Notes: a model not told the origin generated them from the sequence alone. A DNA stretch of 64,000 nucleotides from Reichenbachiella agariperforans (GCF_900142205.1 NZ_FRAA01000001.1:774803-838802), one strand, 5' to 3'; shown: positions 25,863 to 35,276, counted from the first letter of the stretch. Numbers and translations: made by a program.

Positions 25863-25895
25863 GTGCTGGACAGATTACCTCTCTAAGTCCAGCAC
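25863..25895. terminator. hairpin between convergent genes
   Basis: GTGCTGGAC (25863-25871) pairs perfectly with GTCCAGCAC (25887-25895), six bases after the holin-like stop and covering the last codons of the toxin gene. The T-tract on the plus strand is short. Confidence 0.5.
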
Positions 25896-26225
25896 TACTT
25901 TCAAATTGAACCGTACGACATTTTTTAAATCCATGGGCAAATCTCTTGGCTTTTGTAGAAGCCTGCGGTTATCAATGGCACGGATTTGATCAATCAATAC
26001 ATCAGAATCAGTATCTAATCCTGACAGTACAGTAGGTACACGTACCCTAAGCACTTTCGCATCATCGACGAGGTGAGTAGTCATCGGGCAAACGAGCGTA
26101 CTCAAATGCACCTCGTTGAGCAGGTTGAACTGTACAATCAGAACTGGCCTCACCTTGCCTGGCTCAGTGCTTCTCAGTGGATTGAGGTCTGTCAACCAGA
26201 TTTCGAAAGGTCTCGGCATCCTCAA
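25875..26225 (-). CDS. PemK/MazF-family toxin (endoribonuclease)
   Basis: The 116-residue protein begins PRPFEIWLTDLNP and has the family motif GKVRPVLIVQ followed by STLVCPMTT, and a late VLIDQIRAID segment. These are the conserved beta-strands of MazF/PemK RNases, which cleave mRNA at short sequences. An alternative start two residues in (MPRPFEIW) is possible. The ATG overlaps the stop of the antitoxin gene (ATGA), the usual antitoxin-first order. The cleavage specificity is unknown. Confidence 0.88.
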   Translation of the reverse strand: MRMPRPFEIWLTDLNPLRSTEPGKVRPVLIVQFNLLNEVHLSTLVCPMTTHLVDDAKVLRVRVPTVLSGLDTDSDVLIDQIRAIDNRRLLQKPRDLPMDLKNVVRFNLKVVLDLER

Positions 26226-26464
26226 CCCAACAAGAAGCCATCATCCTCCAACTCCTCTAGCTCACGCAACACCTCAGCAGAGCTCGCATATACCGCCTGC
26301 GACTCCTGTAGCAAATCCTGCCGCATCAATCTGCGTTTTTGGAACTGACTGTAAAACTTTAGAGCCTCATTGATGTACTTGTTTCTTTTCTTGTTGATTT
26401 GAGAGATAATCTCCTCGGTCTCCGAAAAAACACTTTCGTCCAGTTTGCGTGATAAGTTTTTCAT
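26222..26464 (-). CDS. antitoxin of the PemK/MazF pair
   Basis: The 80-residue protein begins KNLSRKLDESVFSETEEI and continues with KRNKYINEALKFY, a ribbon-helix-helix-like N-terminus, followed by a charged C-terminal tail (RELEELEDDG) that would wrap the toxin. It precedes and overlaps the toxin gene. It probably represses its own promoter, though no clear operator was identified. Confidence 0.82.
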   Translation of the reverse strand: MKNLSRKLDESVFSETEEIISQINKKRNKYINEALKFYSQFQKRRLMRQDLLQESQAVYASSAEVLRELEELEDDGFLLG

Positions 26465-26535
26465 GTCGATATTCTTTATTTAAATACACTAAAAGCATAC
26501 ACTGTAATTCCTCCTGTGTCGAGATTTCTTTATCG

Positions 26536-26638
26536 GTGACTCACATGTTGTCACACTTTTCAGCCACCTAAGTTTACAATTCGGCAGACATCTTCTCACT
26601 TCGCCGGTCACATTTATGACAATGTGTCACTTCTGTCA
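26536..26638. promoter_or_regulatory. TGTCA/TGACA upstream sites of dnaK
   Basis: Several copies of one half-site lie upstream of dnaK: GTGAC (26536-26540) with GTCAC (26550-26554), the perfect inverted repeat TGACA-ATG-TGTCA (26617-26629) and CTGTCAG (26633-26639). They end about 12 bases before a sigma-54-like promoter, so they may bind an enhancer-type activator. Confidence 0.5.
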
Positions 26639-26650
26639 GTCAAACTTGAA

Positions 26651-26667
26651 TTGGCACAGCTGTTGTT
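26651..26667 (+). promoter_or_regulatory. sigma-54-like promoter of dnaK
   Basis: TTGGCACAGCTGTTGTT has GG at 26653-26654 and GT at 26665-26666, ten bases between, which matches the -24/-12 spacing of RpoN promoters. The -24 TTGGCAC is perfect; the -12 element is TTGT instead of TTGC. The predicted start near 26678 leaves a leader of about 46 bases. Confidence 0.5.
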
Positions 26668-26723
26668 GAAAGCAGAGTATCAATTAGAAAAAGAATTTAG
26701 AAGCGATAAATTAAAATTAGATC

Positions 26724-28643
26724 ATGGGAAAAATAATCGGAATCGATTTAGGAACTACCAACTCTTGTGTCGCTGTAATGGAAGGTAACGAGCCAGTTGT
26801 CATCCCTAACAGTGAAGGAAAGAGAACAACTCCTTCTATCGTTGCATTTTTGGACGGTGGAAAAGGCGAAAGAAAAGTAGGTGACCCTGCCAAAAGACAG
26901 GCCATCACTAACCCTGAGAATACCATTAGCTCAGTCAAAAGGTTCATGGGTAAGAAGTTTGGTGAAATCTCTGAGGAAGCCAAAACTGTATCTTACAAAA
27001 TAGAAAGTGGAAACAATGACACGATCAGAGTAGCGATCGGTGACAGAAAATATACCGCTCAAGAGCTATCTGCAGTAATCCTTCAGAAAATGAAGTCTAC
27101 TGCTGAGGATTATTTGGGTACAGAAGTAAAAGAGGCAGTCATCACTGTCCCTGCATACTTCAACGACGCAGAACGTCAGGCAACCAAAGAAGCTGGTGCT
27201 ATCGCGGGCTTGGAAGTTAAGAGAATCATCAATGAGCCTACTGCTGCGGCATTGGCTTACGGTCTCGATAAGAAAAACGCTGACATGAAAATCGCAGTGT
27301 TTGACCTTGGAGGGGGTACATTCGATATCTCTATCCTAGAGCTCGGTGACGGTGTATTCGAAGTGAAATCTACTAACGGTGATGTACACCTTGGAGGAGA
27401 CAACTTCGATACAGTAATCATCGACTGGTTGGCTGCTGAATTTCAAAACGACGAAGGATTGGATTTGAAAAAAGATCCAATGGCGCTACAGCGTTTGAAA
27501 GAAGCTGCTGAGAAAGCAAAAATCGAATTATCAAGCAGTACTTCTACAGAGATCAACTTGCCATACATCATGCCAGTAGATGGTGTACCGAAGCACTTGG
27601 TTAGAACTTTGAGCAGATCTAAGTTCGAGCAGTTAGCTGACTCATTGGTCAAAAGATCAATGGATCCTGTAAAGAAAGCTTTGGCTGACTCTGGTCTTTC
27701 TCTATCTGAGATCGATGAAGTAATCTTGGTAGGTGGATCAACTCGTATTCCAATCATTCAGGAAGAAGTAGAAAAGTTCTTTGGCAAAAAGCCATCTAAA
27801 GGTGTCAACCCTGACGAAGTAGTAGCTATCGGTGCTGCGATCCAAGGTGGTGTCTTGACAGGTGAAGTTAAAGATGTATTACTCCTAGACGTGACCCCAC
27901 TTTCTTTAGGTATCGAAACCATGGGCGGTGTATTCACCAAGTTGATCGATGCGAACACAACGATCCCTACTAAGAAGTCTGAGGTATTCTCTACAGCAGC
28001 TGACAACCAGCCATCTGTAGAAATCCACGTACTCCAAGGTGAGCGTCCAATGGCTAAAGACAACAGAAGCCTAGGTAGATTCCACTTAGATGGTATTCCT
28101 CCAGCACAAAGAGGTATTCCACAGATCGAGGTGACTTTCGACATAGATGCTAACGGGATCATGCACGTGACATCTAAAGACAAAGGATCTAACAAAGAAC
28201 AAAGTATCCGTATCGAAGCTTCATCTGGATTGACAGACGAGGAAATCGAAAAGATGAGACAAGAGGCTGAAGCAAACGCTGAGTCTGACAAAGCAGAGAA
28301 AGAGAAAATCGAAAAAGTAAATGCTGCCGATTCGATGATCTTCCAAACTGAAAAGCAGTTGAAAGAATTTGGCGATAAGCTGTCTGATGACAACAAAGCC
28401 AAAATCAACGCAGCGCTTGAAAAGTTGAAAGAGGCACACAAAAGCGGTGACCTAGCAGCTATCGACACTGCCCTAGAGGAAATCAATGCCGCATGGCAGG
28501 GAGCTTCTCAGGAAATGTACCAGGATACGCAAGACGGCGCAGCAGGTGCTGCCGGTGGAGCGCAACCAGGTCCTGACGCTGGTGCAGATGCTGACTCTGA
28601 TGTCTCTGACGTAGAATTCGAAGAAGTAGAAGATAAAAAGTAA
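26724..28643 (+). CDS. dnaK: molecular chaperone DnaK (Hsp70)
   Basis: The 639-residue chaperone has the ATPase domain ([16 protein letters not shown] at 5, [12 protein letters not shown] near 191, VGGSTRIP near 334), the linker [15 protein letters not shown] near 385, the substrate-binding beta domain, the helical lid, and a flexible Gly/Ala/Asp-rich tail ending in a DVEFEEV motif. Length and order are those of bacterial DnaK. dnaJ and grpE are not adjacent. A sigma-54-like promoter lies upstream and a strong terminator downstream, so it is probably a single-gene unit. Confidence 0.98.
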   Translation: MGKIIGIDLGTTNSCVAVMEGNEPVVIPNSEGKRTTPSIVAFLDGGKGERKVGDPAKRQAITNPENTISSVKRFMGKKFGEISEEAKTVSYKIESGNNDTIRVAIGDRKYTAQELSAVILQKMKSTAEDYLGTEVKEAVITVPAYFNDAERQATKEAGAIAGLEVKRIINEPTAAALAYGLDKKNADMKIAVFDLGGGTFDISILELGDGVFEVKSTNGDVHLGGDNFDTVIIDWLAAEFQNDEGLDLKKDPMALQRLKEAAEKAKIELSSSTSTEINLPYIMPVDGVPKHLVRTLSRSKFEQLADSLVKRSMDPVKKALADSGLSLSEIDEVILVGGSTRIPIIQEEVEKFFGKKPSKGVNPDEVVAIGAAIQGGVLTGEVKDVLLLDVTPLSLGIETMGGVFTKLIDANTTIPTKKSEVFSTAADNQPSVEIHVLQGERPMAKDNRSLGRFHLDGIPPAQRGIPQIEVTFDIDANGIMHVTSKDKGSNKEQSIRIEASSGLTDEEIEKMRQEAEANAESDKAEKEKIEKVNAADSMIFQTEKQLKEFGDKLSDDNKAKINAALEKLKEAHKSGDLAAIDTALEEINAAWQGASQEMYQDTQDGAAGAAGGAQPGPDAGADADSDVSDVEFEEVEDKK

Positions 28644-28684
28644 TATGATTAGATACTAGACACTAGTATCTAATTCAAGAATTG

Positions 28685-28717
28685 AAGCCTTTCTGGGAAA
28701 CCAGAAAGGCTTTTTTT
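28685..28717 (+). terminator. dnaK intrinsic terminator
   Basis: A 12-base perfect stem (AAGCCTTTCTGG, 28685-28696) closed by a GAAA tetraloop is followed by seven T (28711-28717), 42 bases after the dnaK stop. Confidence 0.92.
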
Positions 28718-28837
28718 ATGCCCCCTAACTACATTCAACCTCCTTTTTTTATAAAAAAATTATTTTTTTATACCGTTATGTGTAATTGTTATTTTTTTTA
28801 TACATATTTGCTCATCAAGTAACTAAAAATCAAGTAG

Positions 28838-28996
28838 ATGAAAGTTTTAAAAGCAGCATTTGTAGCATTCGCATTATTGACATTAGTATCAGCATGTAGC
28901 CAAGAAGAAGAGCTAGTATTACCAACTTTGGATTTCCAAGAAACGGAGACAGTGGGTGATAGAGAAGATGGAAAAACTCCACCTTTAGGAGACTAA
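28838..28996 (+). CDS. 52-residue lipoprotein
   Basis: The ATG at 28838 opens a short frame to the TAA at 28994-28996. The N-terminus (MKVLKAAFVAFALLTLVSAC) is a textbook lipoprotein signal with the lipobox LVSAC and lipidated C20. The mature part is only 33 residues, acidic, ending in EDGKTPPLGD. The codon pattern is consistent with coding, and a terminator precedes it. It lies 80 bases before the TPR protein and may form a unit with it. No homologous family is recognised, so the function is unknown. Confidence 0.75.
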   Translation: MKVLKAAFVAFALLTLVSACSQEEELVLPTLDFQETETVGDREDGKTPPLGD

Positions 28997-29076
28997 GACA
29001 GAACTCATATAAATCAAAAAATGGATTAAAGATGATTTCTATGGCAACTATGTCAAGTATAAATTATCTTTAATCC

Positions 29077-30129
29077 ATGAAGAAATTCCTAGTAGTCACA
29101 CTCATCACCATTCTATCTGGGGCAACCGTATTCTACTTCTTATCGTCTGACCGAAAAAGCATCCCACAGGACATCAAGCCTTCTATAGAAAAAATGACCA
29201 ACGGGGAGTATGACTCAGCTATCATATTGGCAAAAAAAATTCTAACCTTTTCTAAAAATGATAAAAACAAATTCTTAGCACTGAGTATCATTGGGTACAG
29301 TTTTTATGAAAAAAGAGAAGCCGATTCATCCTTCCACTATTACACAAAGGCGCTTTCTATCAAAAACATAAACAATACAGAAAGAGCCAATGCTCTCAAC
29401 ATGGTCGGGGTTATCTTTCAACACAAACAAACTCACCCTTCGGCCATCAAGTATTTTCAACAGGCCATTAACCTCTATGAAACTGGAAACAACAAGAAGC
29501 TCCCTATAGCCTACTACAACCTAGCATATAGTCAAAGTCAAACAGACAACATTGCCTGTATAGATTCTTATTATAAGGCACTAGAGTATGCCTCCAAGTT
29601 TGAAGACAAGAGATATGAAGCCTATTGTTTGTCAGATTTGGGTAATCTTATGTTAGAAACCAGCAATTACGAAGCAGCTACAGAGTACTTTCACGAATCA
29701 TTGGATAACGAGTACACTAAGAATCACGTCCGGTCTAGAGCCATTGCTCTCCAAGGGCTCGGAGAAGCAGAATATGCTTCTAAAGACTATGACAGTGCTA
29801 AATTACATGCATTGGAAGCACTCAAGATAAAAACCGAGCGCAGTTATGATGACCTACTGTTTACCTCCTATTTCTTGCTAGGTAGGATATATCGCAACAC
29901 AGGCGACCTGAATGAAGCAGAGAATAATCTAAAAAGAGCAGTAATCTACTACCCTCATAATGAAAGAAACAAGCAAGCGGTAAATGTATTTAAAGAACTG
30001 AGTGATGTTCAGCTACAACTAGGCAAAATACAACAGAGCGAATATCATAATCAGTTGCACTTCGAAGAACTCGAAAGGATATTGGATGAAAAGAAAAAAT
30101 CCTACAATATGAGTAAAGTGACCATATAA
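29077..30129 (+). CDS. membrane-anchored TPR-repeat protein
   Basis: The 350-residue protein has an N-terminal hydrophobic anchor or signal (about 3-23) and then tandem tetratricopeptide repeats over about residues 30-335. Typical segments are ALNMVGVIFQHKQTHPSAIK, YNLAYSQSQ and LGRIYRNTGDLNEAENNL. The rest of the protein is extracytoplasmic if residues 3-23 are an uncleaved anchor. There is no output domain, unlike TPR histidine kinases or TPR-LuxR proteins of this phylum. It probably acts as a scaffold. Its partner may be the small lipoprotein encoded just upstream. Confidence 0.8.
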   Translation: MKKFLVVTLITILSGATVFYFLSSDRKSIPQDIKPSIEKMTNGEYDSAIILAKKILTFSKNDKNKFLALSIIGYSFYEKREADSSFHYYTKALSIKNINNTERANALNMVGVIFQHKQTHPSAIKYFQQAINLYETGNNKKLPIAYYNLAYSQSQTDNIACIDSYYKALEYASKFEDKRYEAYCLSDLGNLMLETSNYEAATEYFHESLDNEYTKNHVRSRAIALQGLGEAEYASKDYDSAKLHALEALKIKTERSYDDLLFTSYFLLGRIYRNTGDLNEAENNLKRAVIYYPHNERNKQAVNVFKELSDVQLQLGKIQQSEYHNQLHFEELERILDEKKKSYNMSKVTI

Positions 30130-30152
30130 ATAATCACTTTACTCACAACACC

Positions 30153-30177
30153 ACAGTTTCAATCCTCTTGAAACTGT
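30153..30177. terminator. hairpin over the 3' end of the ROK gene
   Basis: ACAGTTTCAA (30153-30162) pairs perfectly with TTGAAACTGT (30168-30177). The hairpin spans the stop codon of the ROK kinase gene and lies 24 bases after the TPR stop. Neither side has a strong T-tract, so termination for either strand is only plausible. Confidence 0.5.
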
Positions 30178-31133
30178 AAATAATCTTTGAACTGATAGGC
30201 TAGACTTGCAGCACCTACTATCGCTGCCCCTTGAGTCCCCAGTTGAGAACGCATAAGTTTCACTTTGCCTTTGTACATACCGAGGAGGTTTTTTTCCAAA
30301 TGCTTGCGTGTCGGATCTAAAATCAATCCATCTGCCAAAGCAAGTCCTCCAAATAAAAATATAGCCTCAGGGTTCACAACTGCTACCAAATTAGCCAACT
30401 GCCTACCCAAAACCTTTCCTGTAATACGAAAAGCCTTTTGTGCCAAAGCATCCCCAGCATTCGCTGCTGTAGCTATATCTCTAGAATATAAGTCATCAAA
30501 TGCCACCCCTCTCAAAACACTAGGTGTAGTATACTTTGCTAATAGCTCCATCATGGTTCGTTTAATCCCCGTAGCAGACACATAAGTCTCTAAACAGCCT
30601 TTCCTACCGCAGTTGCAATCTCTACCCCCACTGCCCTTGATCAATACATGACCATACTCGGCTGCCAGACTATCACTTCCTATTAGCAAGTTACCAGAAG
30701 AGACTATTCCGCTACCCAAGCCAGTCCCTAAAGTAATCATGACAAAGTCTTTCATCCCTTTGGCTCCACCGAAAACCTTCTCTCCCATGGCTGTGGCATT
30801 GGCATCATTACTCAAAACCACCGGCACGTCAAAATACTGACTCATCTTTTCTACTAACGGCAGGTCACCACTCCAAGGTAGGTTGGAGGCTCCTGTGATC
30901 ATTCCCGTATAATAATTACCACCTGGTGCACCTACTCCAACTCCTTCGAGTTGACAATCAGGATACTGAACCAACATCTGCTGAATAGCTTCCACTATTT
31001 GACTTACAAAATGATCAAACGTCTCTCCGCCCGTGTCAATTTTATCTTCACATAGTAAATTCCCACTGTTATCGACGAGACCGAACTTTGTTCCTGTCCC
31101 CCCGATATCAATCCCTACAATCACACTTTCCAT
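30159..31133 (-). CDS. ROK-family sugar kinase, probable GlcNAc/glucose kinase
   Basis: The 324-residue protein has the N-terminal phosphate loop GIDIGGTGTKFGLV, the ROK signature with zinc ligands (CNCGRKGCLETYVSATG) and the catalytic region LSNDANATAMGE. It phosphorylates a hexose with ATP. Because it is last in a unit with a sodium symporter and NagB, five bases after the symporter, N-acetylglucosamine is the most likely substrate, giving GlcNAc-6-phosphate. Glucokinase activity cannot be excluded. Confidence 0.88.
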   Translation of the reverse strand: MESVIVGIDIGGTGTKFGLVDNSGNLLCEDKIDTGGETFDHFVSQIVEAIQQMLVQYPDCQLEGVGVGAPGGNYYTGMITGASNLPWSGDLPLVEKMSQYFDVPVVLSNDANATAMGEKVFGGAKGMKDFVMITLGTGLGSGIVSSGNLLIGSDSLAAEYGHVLIKGSGGRDCNCGRKGCLETYVSATGIKRTMMELLAKYTTPSVLRGVAFDDLYSRDIATAANAGDALAQKAFRITGKVLGRQLANLVAVVNPEAIFLFGGLALADGLILDPTRKHLEKNLLGMYKGKVKLMRSQLGTQGAAIVGAASLAYQFKDYLQFQED

Positions 31134-31138
31134 CTTTT

Positions 31139-32944
31139 TTAATCCAGATTAAGCTTAGTCATTATTTTAAACAAGGCAACCGTGCCTACTATCGCTACCA
31201 TGGTCAGGATGACCCCTTGTATCATATTGCCATACACATACCCACCTATGGCAAACAATGAAGAATATATCACTGTACAGCCAATAAATATGAGTAGAAC
31301 CTGCCTTGGCATCTGCCAGGTTATCCCTTCATTTTCATCACAGGGTTTACCTTCTTGGGCCGCTTCTTCTACTACTTTTTTCCATCCTGGCCCACCTGGA
31401 CGAGTGAGCTTATAGAACGCTCTCAATGTTTCTTTGTCTTCTGGAGGTGTCAAAAGCGCAGTAGCCAACCATGTCACCGTCACTACACCAGTCGTAATCA
31501 ATATCTTCATCGTCATCCCATCGAGTAATGAAGTAGCTACCGTAGCATCATCTACCACCAAAGTCAATACCACTGCCATGACTGTAGCGACCACCATAGC
31601 GACGATTTCCGTCAAGGCATTAATTCTCCACCAGAACCATCTCAAAAGATATATGGCACCTGATCCGGCACCAGAAAGGAGGAGAATATTAAAGGCATCT
31701 GTAGCATTATCTAGGATAGTTAAAGACAACGTACCTGCAAAAAACATCAGCACTACAGTTGTCATTCGCCCCATGGCTACCATTTGCTTTTCACTCGCAT
31801 CTGGCTTGACAAATCGCTTATAAAAATCATTGACAAAATAAGATGAACCCCAGTTCAAATGAGTCCCTATCGTCGACATGTAGGCCGCAATAATAGATGC
31901 AACCACCAAACCTAACCAACCCGACCCGAGTTTGGACAACATCACAGGGTAAGCTATATCATCTTTGAGATAGGTAGGGTCTATATTCGGAAACTCCGCC
32001 TGAATAGAAGCCATATCTGGATAGATAATGATCGAAGCAAGTGCTACGATAATCCATGGCCAAGGTCGCAGCGCATAGTGCGCAAAATTGAATAGCAAGG
32101 TCGCACCAACAGCATTTTTTTCGTCTTTGGCTGAGAGCATACGCTGGGCGATGTAACCTCCCCCACCTGGCTCAGCGCCTGGGTACCACACTGCCCACCA
32201 CTGCACAGCGATCGGAAATAACAACAACGGCACCCATACCGACGGATCAGTAAAATCTGGTACTACGCTCAGTTTTGACTGTACTGCTGGATGAGTAATC
32301 AATTTAGTCAACCCTCCAACTTCTGGCTGACTCAACGCCACATACGCTGCATATACAGCTCCAAACATCGCTATACCATACTGGAAAAAATCGGCCCAAA
32401 CGACCCCTTTGATCCCGCCCAAGGCTGAATAGATCACTACTACAATAGAAGCTCCCACTACGACAACCCATGGATCAAGACCAAGCATGACTCCACCGAT
32501 CTTGATCGCTGCTAAAGTCACAGACCCCATAATCAAGCAGTTGAAAAACACGCCTAAATAGATCGCTCTAAAGCCTCGAAGAAAAGAAGCCTTCTTGCCT
32601 CCATATCGGATTTCATAAAATTCTAAATCCGTACTCACAGCAGATTTTCTCCACAGACGGGCATAGATAAACACAGTCACCATACCAGTAATCAAAAAGG
32701 CCCACCAGGCCCAGTTTTTGACTACACCATTTTCGCGAACAAAACCTGTCACTAGATTGGGCGTATCTGCCGAAAACGTACAAGCCACCATCGAGATACC
32801 CAACAACCACCACGGCATACCTCTACCTCCAAGGAAAAATTCGCTAGAACTCTGCCCAGCTGATCTAGATGCCTGCCATCCTATCCCTAAAACTATCAGG
32901 AAGAAAATCCCGATAATAACCCAATCTATTGTCTCTAATAACAT
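31139..32944 (-). CDS. sodium:solute symporter, probable GlcNAc transporter
   Basis: The 601-residue protein belongs to the SSS family (SLC5-like), with about 14 membrane helices beginning at IDWVIIGIFFLIVLGIGW. Segments such as FFLGGRGMPWWLLGISM and GGIKGVVWADFFQ are typical of Bacteroidota sugar symporters. It would bring a monosaccharide across the inner membrane with sodium. Lying between nagB and the ROK kinase gene, it is the best candidate for GlcNAc uptake; the family annotation alone does not fix the substrate. Confidence 0.9.
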   Translation of the reverse strand: MLLETIDWVIIGIFFLIVLGIGWQASRSAGQSSSEFFLGGRGMPWWLLGISMVACTFSADTPNLVTGFVRENGVVKNWAWWAFLITGMVTVFIYARLWRKSAVSTDLEFYEIRYGGKKASFLRGFRAIYLGVFFNCLIMGSVTLAAIKIGGVMLGLDPWVVVVGASIVVVIYSALGGIKGVVWADFFQYGIAMFGAVYAAYVALSQPEVGGLTKLITHPAVQSKLSVVPDFTDPSVWVPLLLFPIAVQWWAVWYPGAEPGGGGYIAQRMLSAKDEKNAVGATLLFNFAHYALRPWPWIIVALASIIIYPDMASIQAEFPNIDPTYLKDDIAYPVMLSKLGSGWLGLVVASIIAAYMSTIGTHLNWGSSYFVNDFYKRFVKPDASEKQMVAMGRMTTVVLMFFAGTLSLTILDNATDAFNILLLSGAGSGAIYLLRWFWWRINALTEIVAMVVATVMAVVLTLVVDDATVATSLLDGMTMKILITTGVVTVTWLATALLTPPEDKETLRAFYKLTRPGGPGWKKVVEEAAQEGKPCDENEGITWQMPRQVLLIFIGCTVIYSSLFAIGGYVYGNMIQGVILTMVAIVGTVALFKIMTKLNLD

Positions 32945-33029
32945 ATGAATTCTATTCGATTATAAAAATTAACCAACTCAAACCTAAGCAATACAAGTGG
33001 ATAGAGAAGTAAACACTTCCCAACAATTA

Positions 33030-34985
33030 TTACATAAAGTGATGTCGAACAAAACCTTCTACAGCCTCGTATTCGGCTAGCCCGAGTTCGTCATACTCAT
33101 AGGCAGTCTGCCTATTTCTGTCCTCAGAACGCTGCCAAAACTCTCTATCGTCCTCTCCTTGGAATACCACTCCATCTTTTTGGGACTGGTGTCTCCAGAT
33201 CGCTACACGTTTTTTGAGTAGTTCCTCTGGGCTAATCGGTACAGCCATTTCTATCTCATCGATAGGAAACTCATGCCACGCCCCTCTATAGAGCCACATC
33301 CAACAGTCCTTCATAAACTTCTCTGTTTTCAACTGATCGACTGCCGCAAAAATCCCTTTGAGACAAACCTCGTGCGTCCCGTGTGGGTCAGCCAAATCTC
33401 CTGCTGCATAGATTTGATGCGGTTTGATCTCCTCTATGAGGTCCTTGATAATTTGTACATCTGCAGTACCTAGTGGATTTTTCTCTACTTTGCCCGTCTC
33501 ATAAAATGGCAAATCCAAGTAATGCACTTGACTATCAGGAATACCGTAATAACGACAAGCACTGATGGCTTCTCCTCTTCGAATCAAACCTTTGATCTTC
33601 CGTACTTCTACAGGAAGCACCTCTTTGTTAGCGCCAGCTTTGATCTGTTTGAACAGCTTATCAAAGACTTTATCATCCGCTTTTTCTCCTGCCGCATACT
33701 CATAGAGATTTTTGGCAAATTCCGCAAAACGGTAAGTCTCATGGTCTGCCACTGCGATATTACCTGAGGTCTGATAAGCTACATGTACTTCGTGCCCCTG
33801 ATCTACGAGTCTCAGGAATGTGCCTCCCATAGAGATCACATCATCGTCTGGATGCGGAGAGAAAATAATAATACGCTTTTTAGCTGGATTGGCACGCTCT
33901 GGTCTGTGACTATCGTCTGCATTTGGTTTACCCCCAGGCCACCCTGTGATAGTGTGCTGAAAATGATTGAACATCTTAATGTTAACCGCATACGAACCTC
34001 CCTCTCCTAAGATATCTGACATACTGTTGTCATTGTAATGACGGTCAGTCAATTTCAAGATAGGCTTATTCACTTTTTGACTCAACCACACCACAGCCTT
34101 ACGCTTCAAGGCATCCGTCCATTCGCATTCGCCCACGAGCCACGGTGTCTGTATACGTGTCAACTGCTGTGAAGCAGACTCATCCATCACAAAAGACACA
34201 TCGCTATGCTCTTGTAAGAAAGTAGCAGGCACATTGCTAGACATTTCGCCCTCCACGGTCTTTTTGACAATCTCAGCCTTCTTCATTCCCCATGCTAGGA
34301 TCACGACTCTTTTTGCTTTGAGGATCGTACCGACTCCCATCGTGACTGCCTTGGTAGGCACATCTGCCATGCTATCAAATGCAAAAGCATTGTCTTGGAT
34401 CGTCAAGTGATCTAGGGTAATCATTCGAGTGGTAGAGTTGATCTTAGATCCAGGTTCATTAAACCCAATATGTCCCGTACGGCCTATTCCTAGGAGCTGA
34501 AAATCTAGTCCACCATAGCTTTCGATCTTTTCCTCGTACTGTGTACACGCCTCAGACATGAACTCGAAGGGTGCTTTCCCATCAGGGATATTAATGTTTT
34601 CGGGAAGAATATCTACATGATCGAAGAGGTGATGATGCATAAAATAGATATAACTCTGCACGTCCTCTTTGGCCAATCCATAGTACTCGTCGAGATTGAA
34701 TGACACGACGTTCCTAAAGCTAAGCCCTTCTTCCTTGTGCAACCTGATCAGTTCTTTGTAGACTTTGATGGGAGAAGATCCAGTGGCCAGTCCTAATACA
34801 CATTTTTCATTTTTTTCTGTTTTGTAACGGATCAATGCTGCTATCTCGTGTGCTACAATGACAGATGCTTCTTCTGCATCTGTGAATACTTCTGAATGAA
34901 TTTTTTCAAACTTGGTGGACTCTAGAGTACTCCACTCCTTTCTACTGATACGTTTCATCTTAGGCTTTGCTTCTAATGTATTCAT
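33030..34985 (-). CDS. nagB: glucosamine-6-phosphate deaminase fused to a PIG-L deacetylase domain
   Basis: The 651-residue protein has a NagB domain at about 25-290 (LGLATGSSPIKVYKEL, FNLDEYYGL, LGIGRTGHIGFNEPGS) and a PIG-L/LmbE-type domain at about 375-640 with the zinc motif FSPHPDDDVISMGG. This long form is common in Bacteroidota. NagB converts glucosamine-6-phosphate to fructose-6-phosphate and ammonia. The role of the PIG-L half is unsettled. No nagA is seen nearby, so the C-terminal domain might supply deacetylation. It is the first gene of the nagB, symporter, ROK unit and has the shared ATATTAGCT motif upstream. Confidence 0.94.
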   Translation of the reverse strand: MNTLEAKPKMKRISRKEWSTLESTKFEKIHSEVFTDAEEASVIVAHEIAALIRYKTEKNEKCVLGLATGSSPIKVYKELIRLHKEEGLSFRNVVSFNLDEYYGLAKEDVQSYIYFMHHHLFDHVDILPENINIPDGKAPFEFMSEACTQYEEKIESYGGLDFQLLGIGRTGHIGFNEPGSKINSTTRMITLDHLTIQDNAFAFDSMADVPTKAVTMGVGTILKAKRVVILAWGMKKAEIVKKTVEGEMSSNVPATFLQEHSDVSFVMDESASQQLTRIQTPWLVGECEWTDALKRKAVVWLSQKVNKPILKLTDRHYNDNSMSDILGEGGSYAVNIKMFNHFQHTITGWPGGKPNADDSHRPERANPAKKRIIIFSPHPDDDVISMGGTFLRLVDQGHEVHVAYQTSGNIAVADHETYRFAEFAKNLYEYAAGEKADDKVFDKLFKQIKAGANKEVLPVEVRKIKGLIRRGEAISACRYYGIPDSQVHYLDLPFYETGKVEKNPLGTADVQIIKDLIEEIKPHQIYAAGDLADPHGTHEVCLKGIFAAVDQLKTEKFMKDCWMWLYRGAWHEFPIDEIEMAVPISPEELLKKRVAIWRHQSQKDGVVFQGEDDREFWQRSEDRNRQTAYEYDELGLAEYEAVEGFVRHHFM

Positions 34986-35180
34986 GGCTATTCAAACTAT
35001 CTAAATGTAAGAAAAACAGACCAGATATAAGTCGACAATTTTGACTAACTATTGACACAAACACTTGGATCTGGCCTTGTTTTACTAATTCAAACTCAAA
35101 AAGTATTTAATCGCAGGGCGATAGCCCTTTGGATTTAATTGCTTGGTTAAAACTAATTCTACTCCTCCACTTGCTAAAAG

Positions 35181-35189
35181 ATATTAGCT
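35181..35189 (-). promoter_or_regulatory. shared GlcNAc-locus promoter motif, nagB copy
   Basis: ATATTAGCT on the plus strand (AGCTAATAT on the coding minus strand) lies 196 bases upstream of nagB. Eighteen bases further upstream on the coding strand is TTTAGC, at the same spacing as in the GH20 copy. The -7-like TATCTTTT overlaps it. Confidence 0.5.
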
Positions 35190-35276
35190 GAAGTGAGTGC
35201 TACTGAAGCTAAACAGCAACGTATGCAATATAGACTAAATTTCATTTTGTGTGCGGACACACAGTTAAATTTAATC

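Noticed and set aside
27758-28486. 242-residue open frame antisense to dnaK
   Set aside because: It is a compositional shadow of a highly expressed gene with strong codon bias and has no domain.
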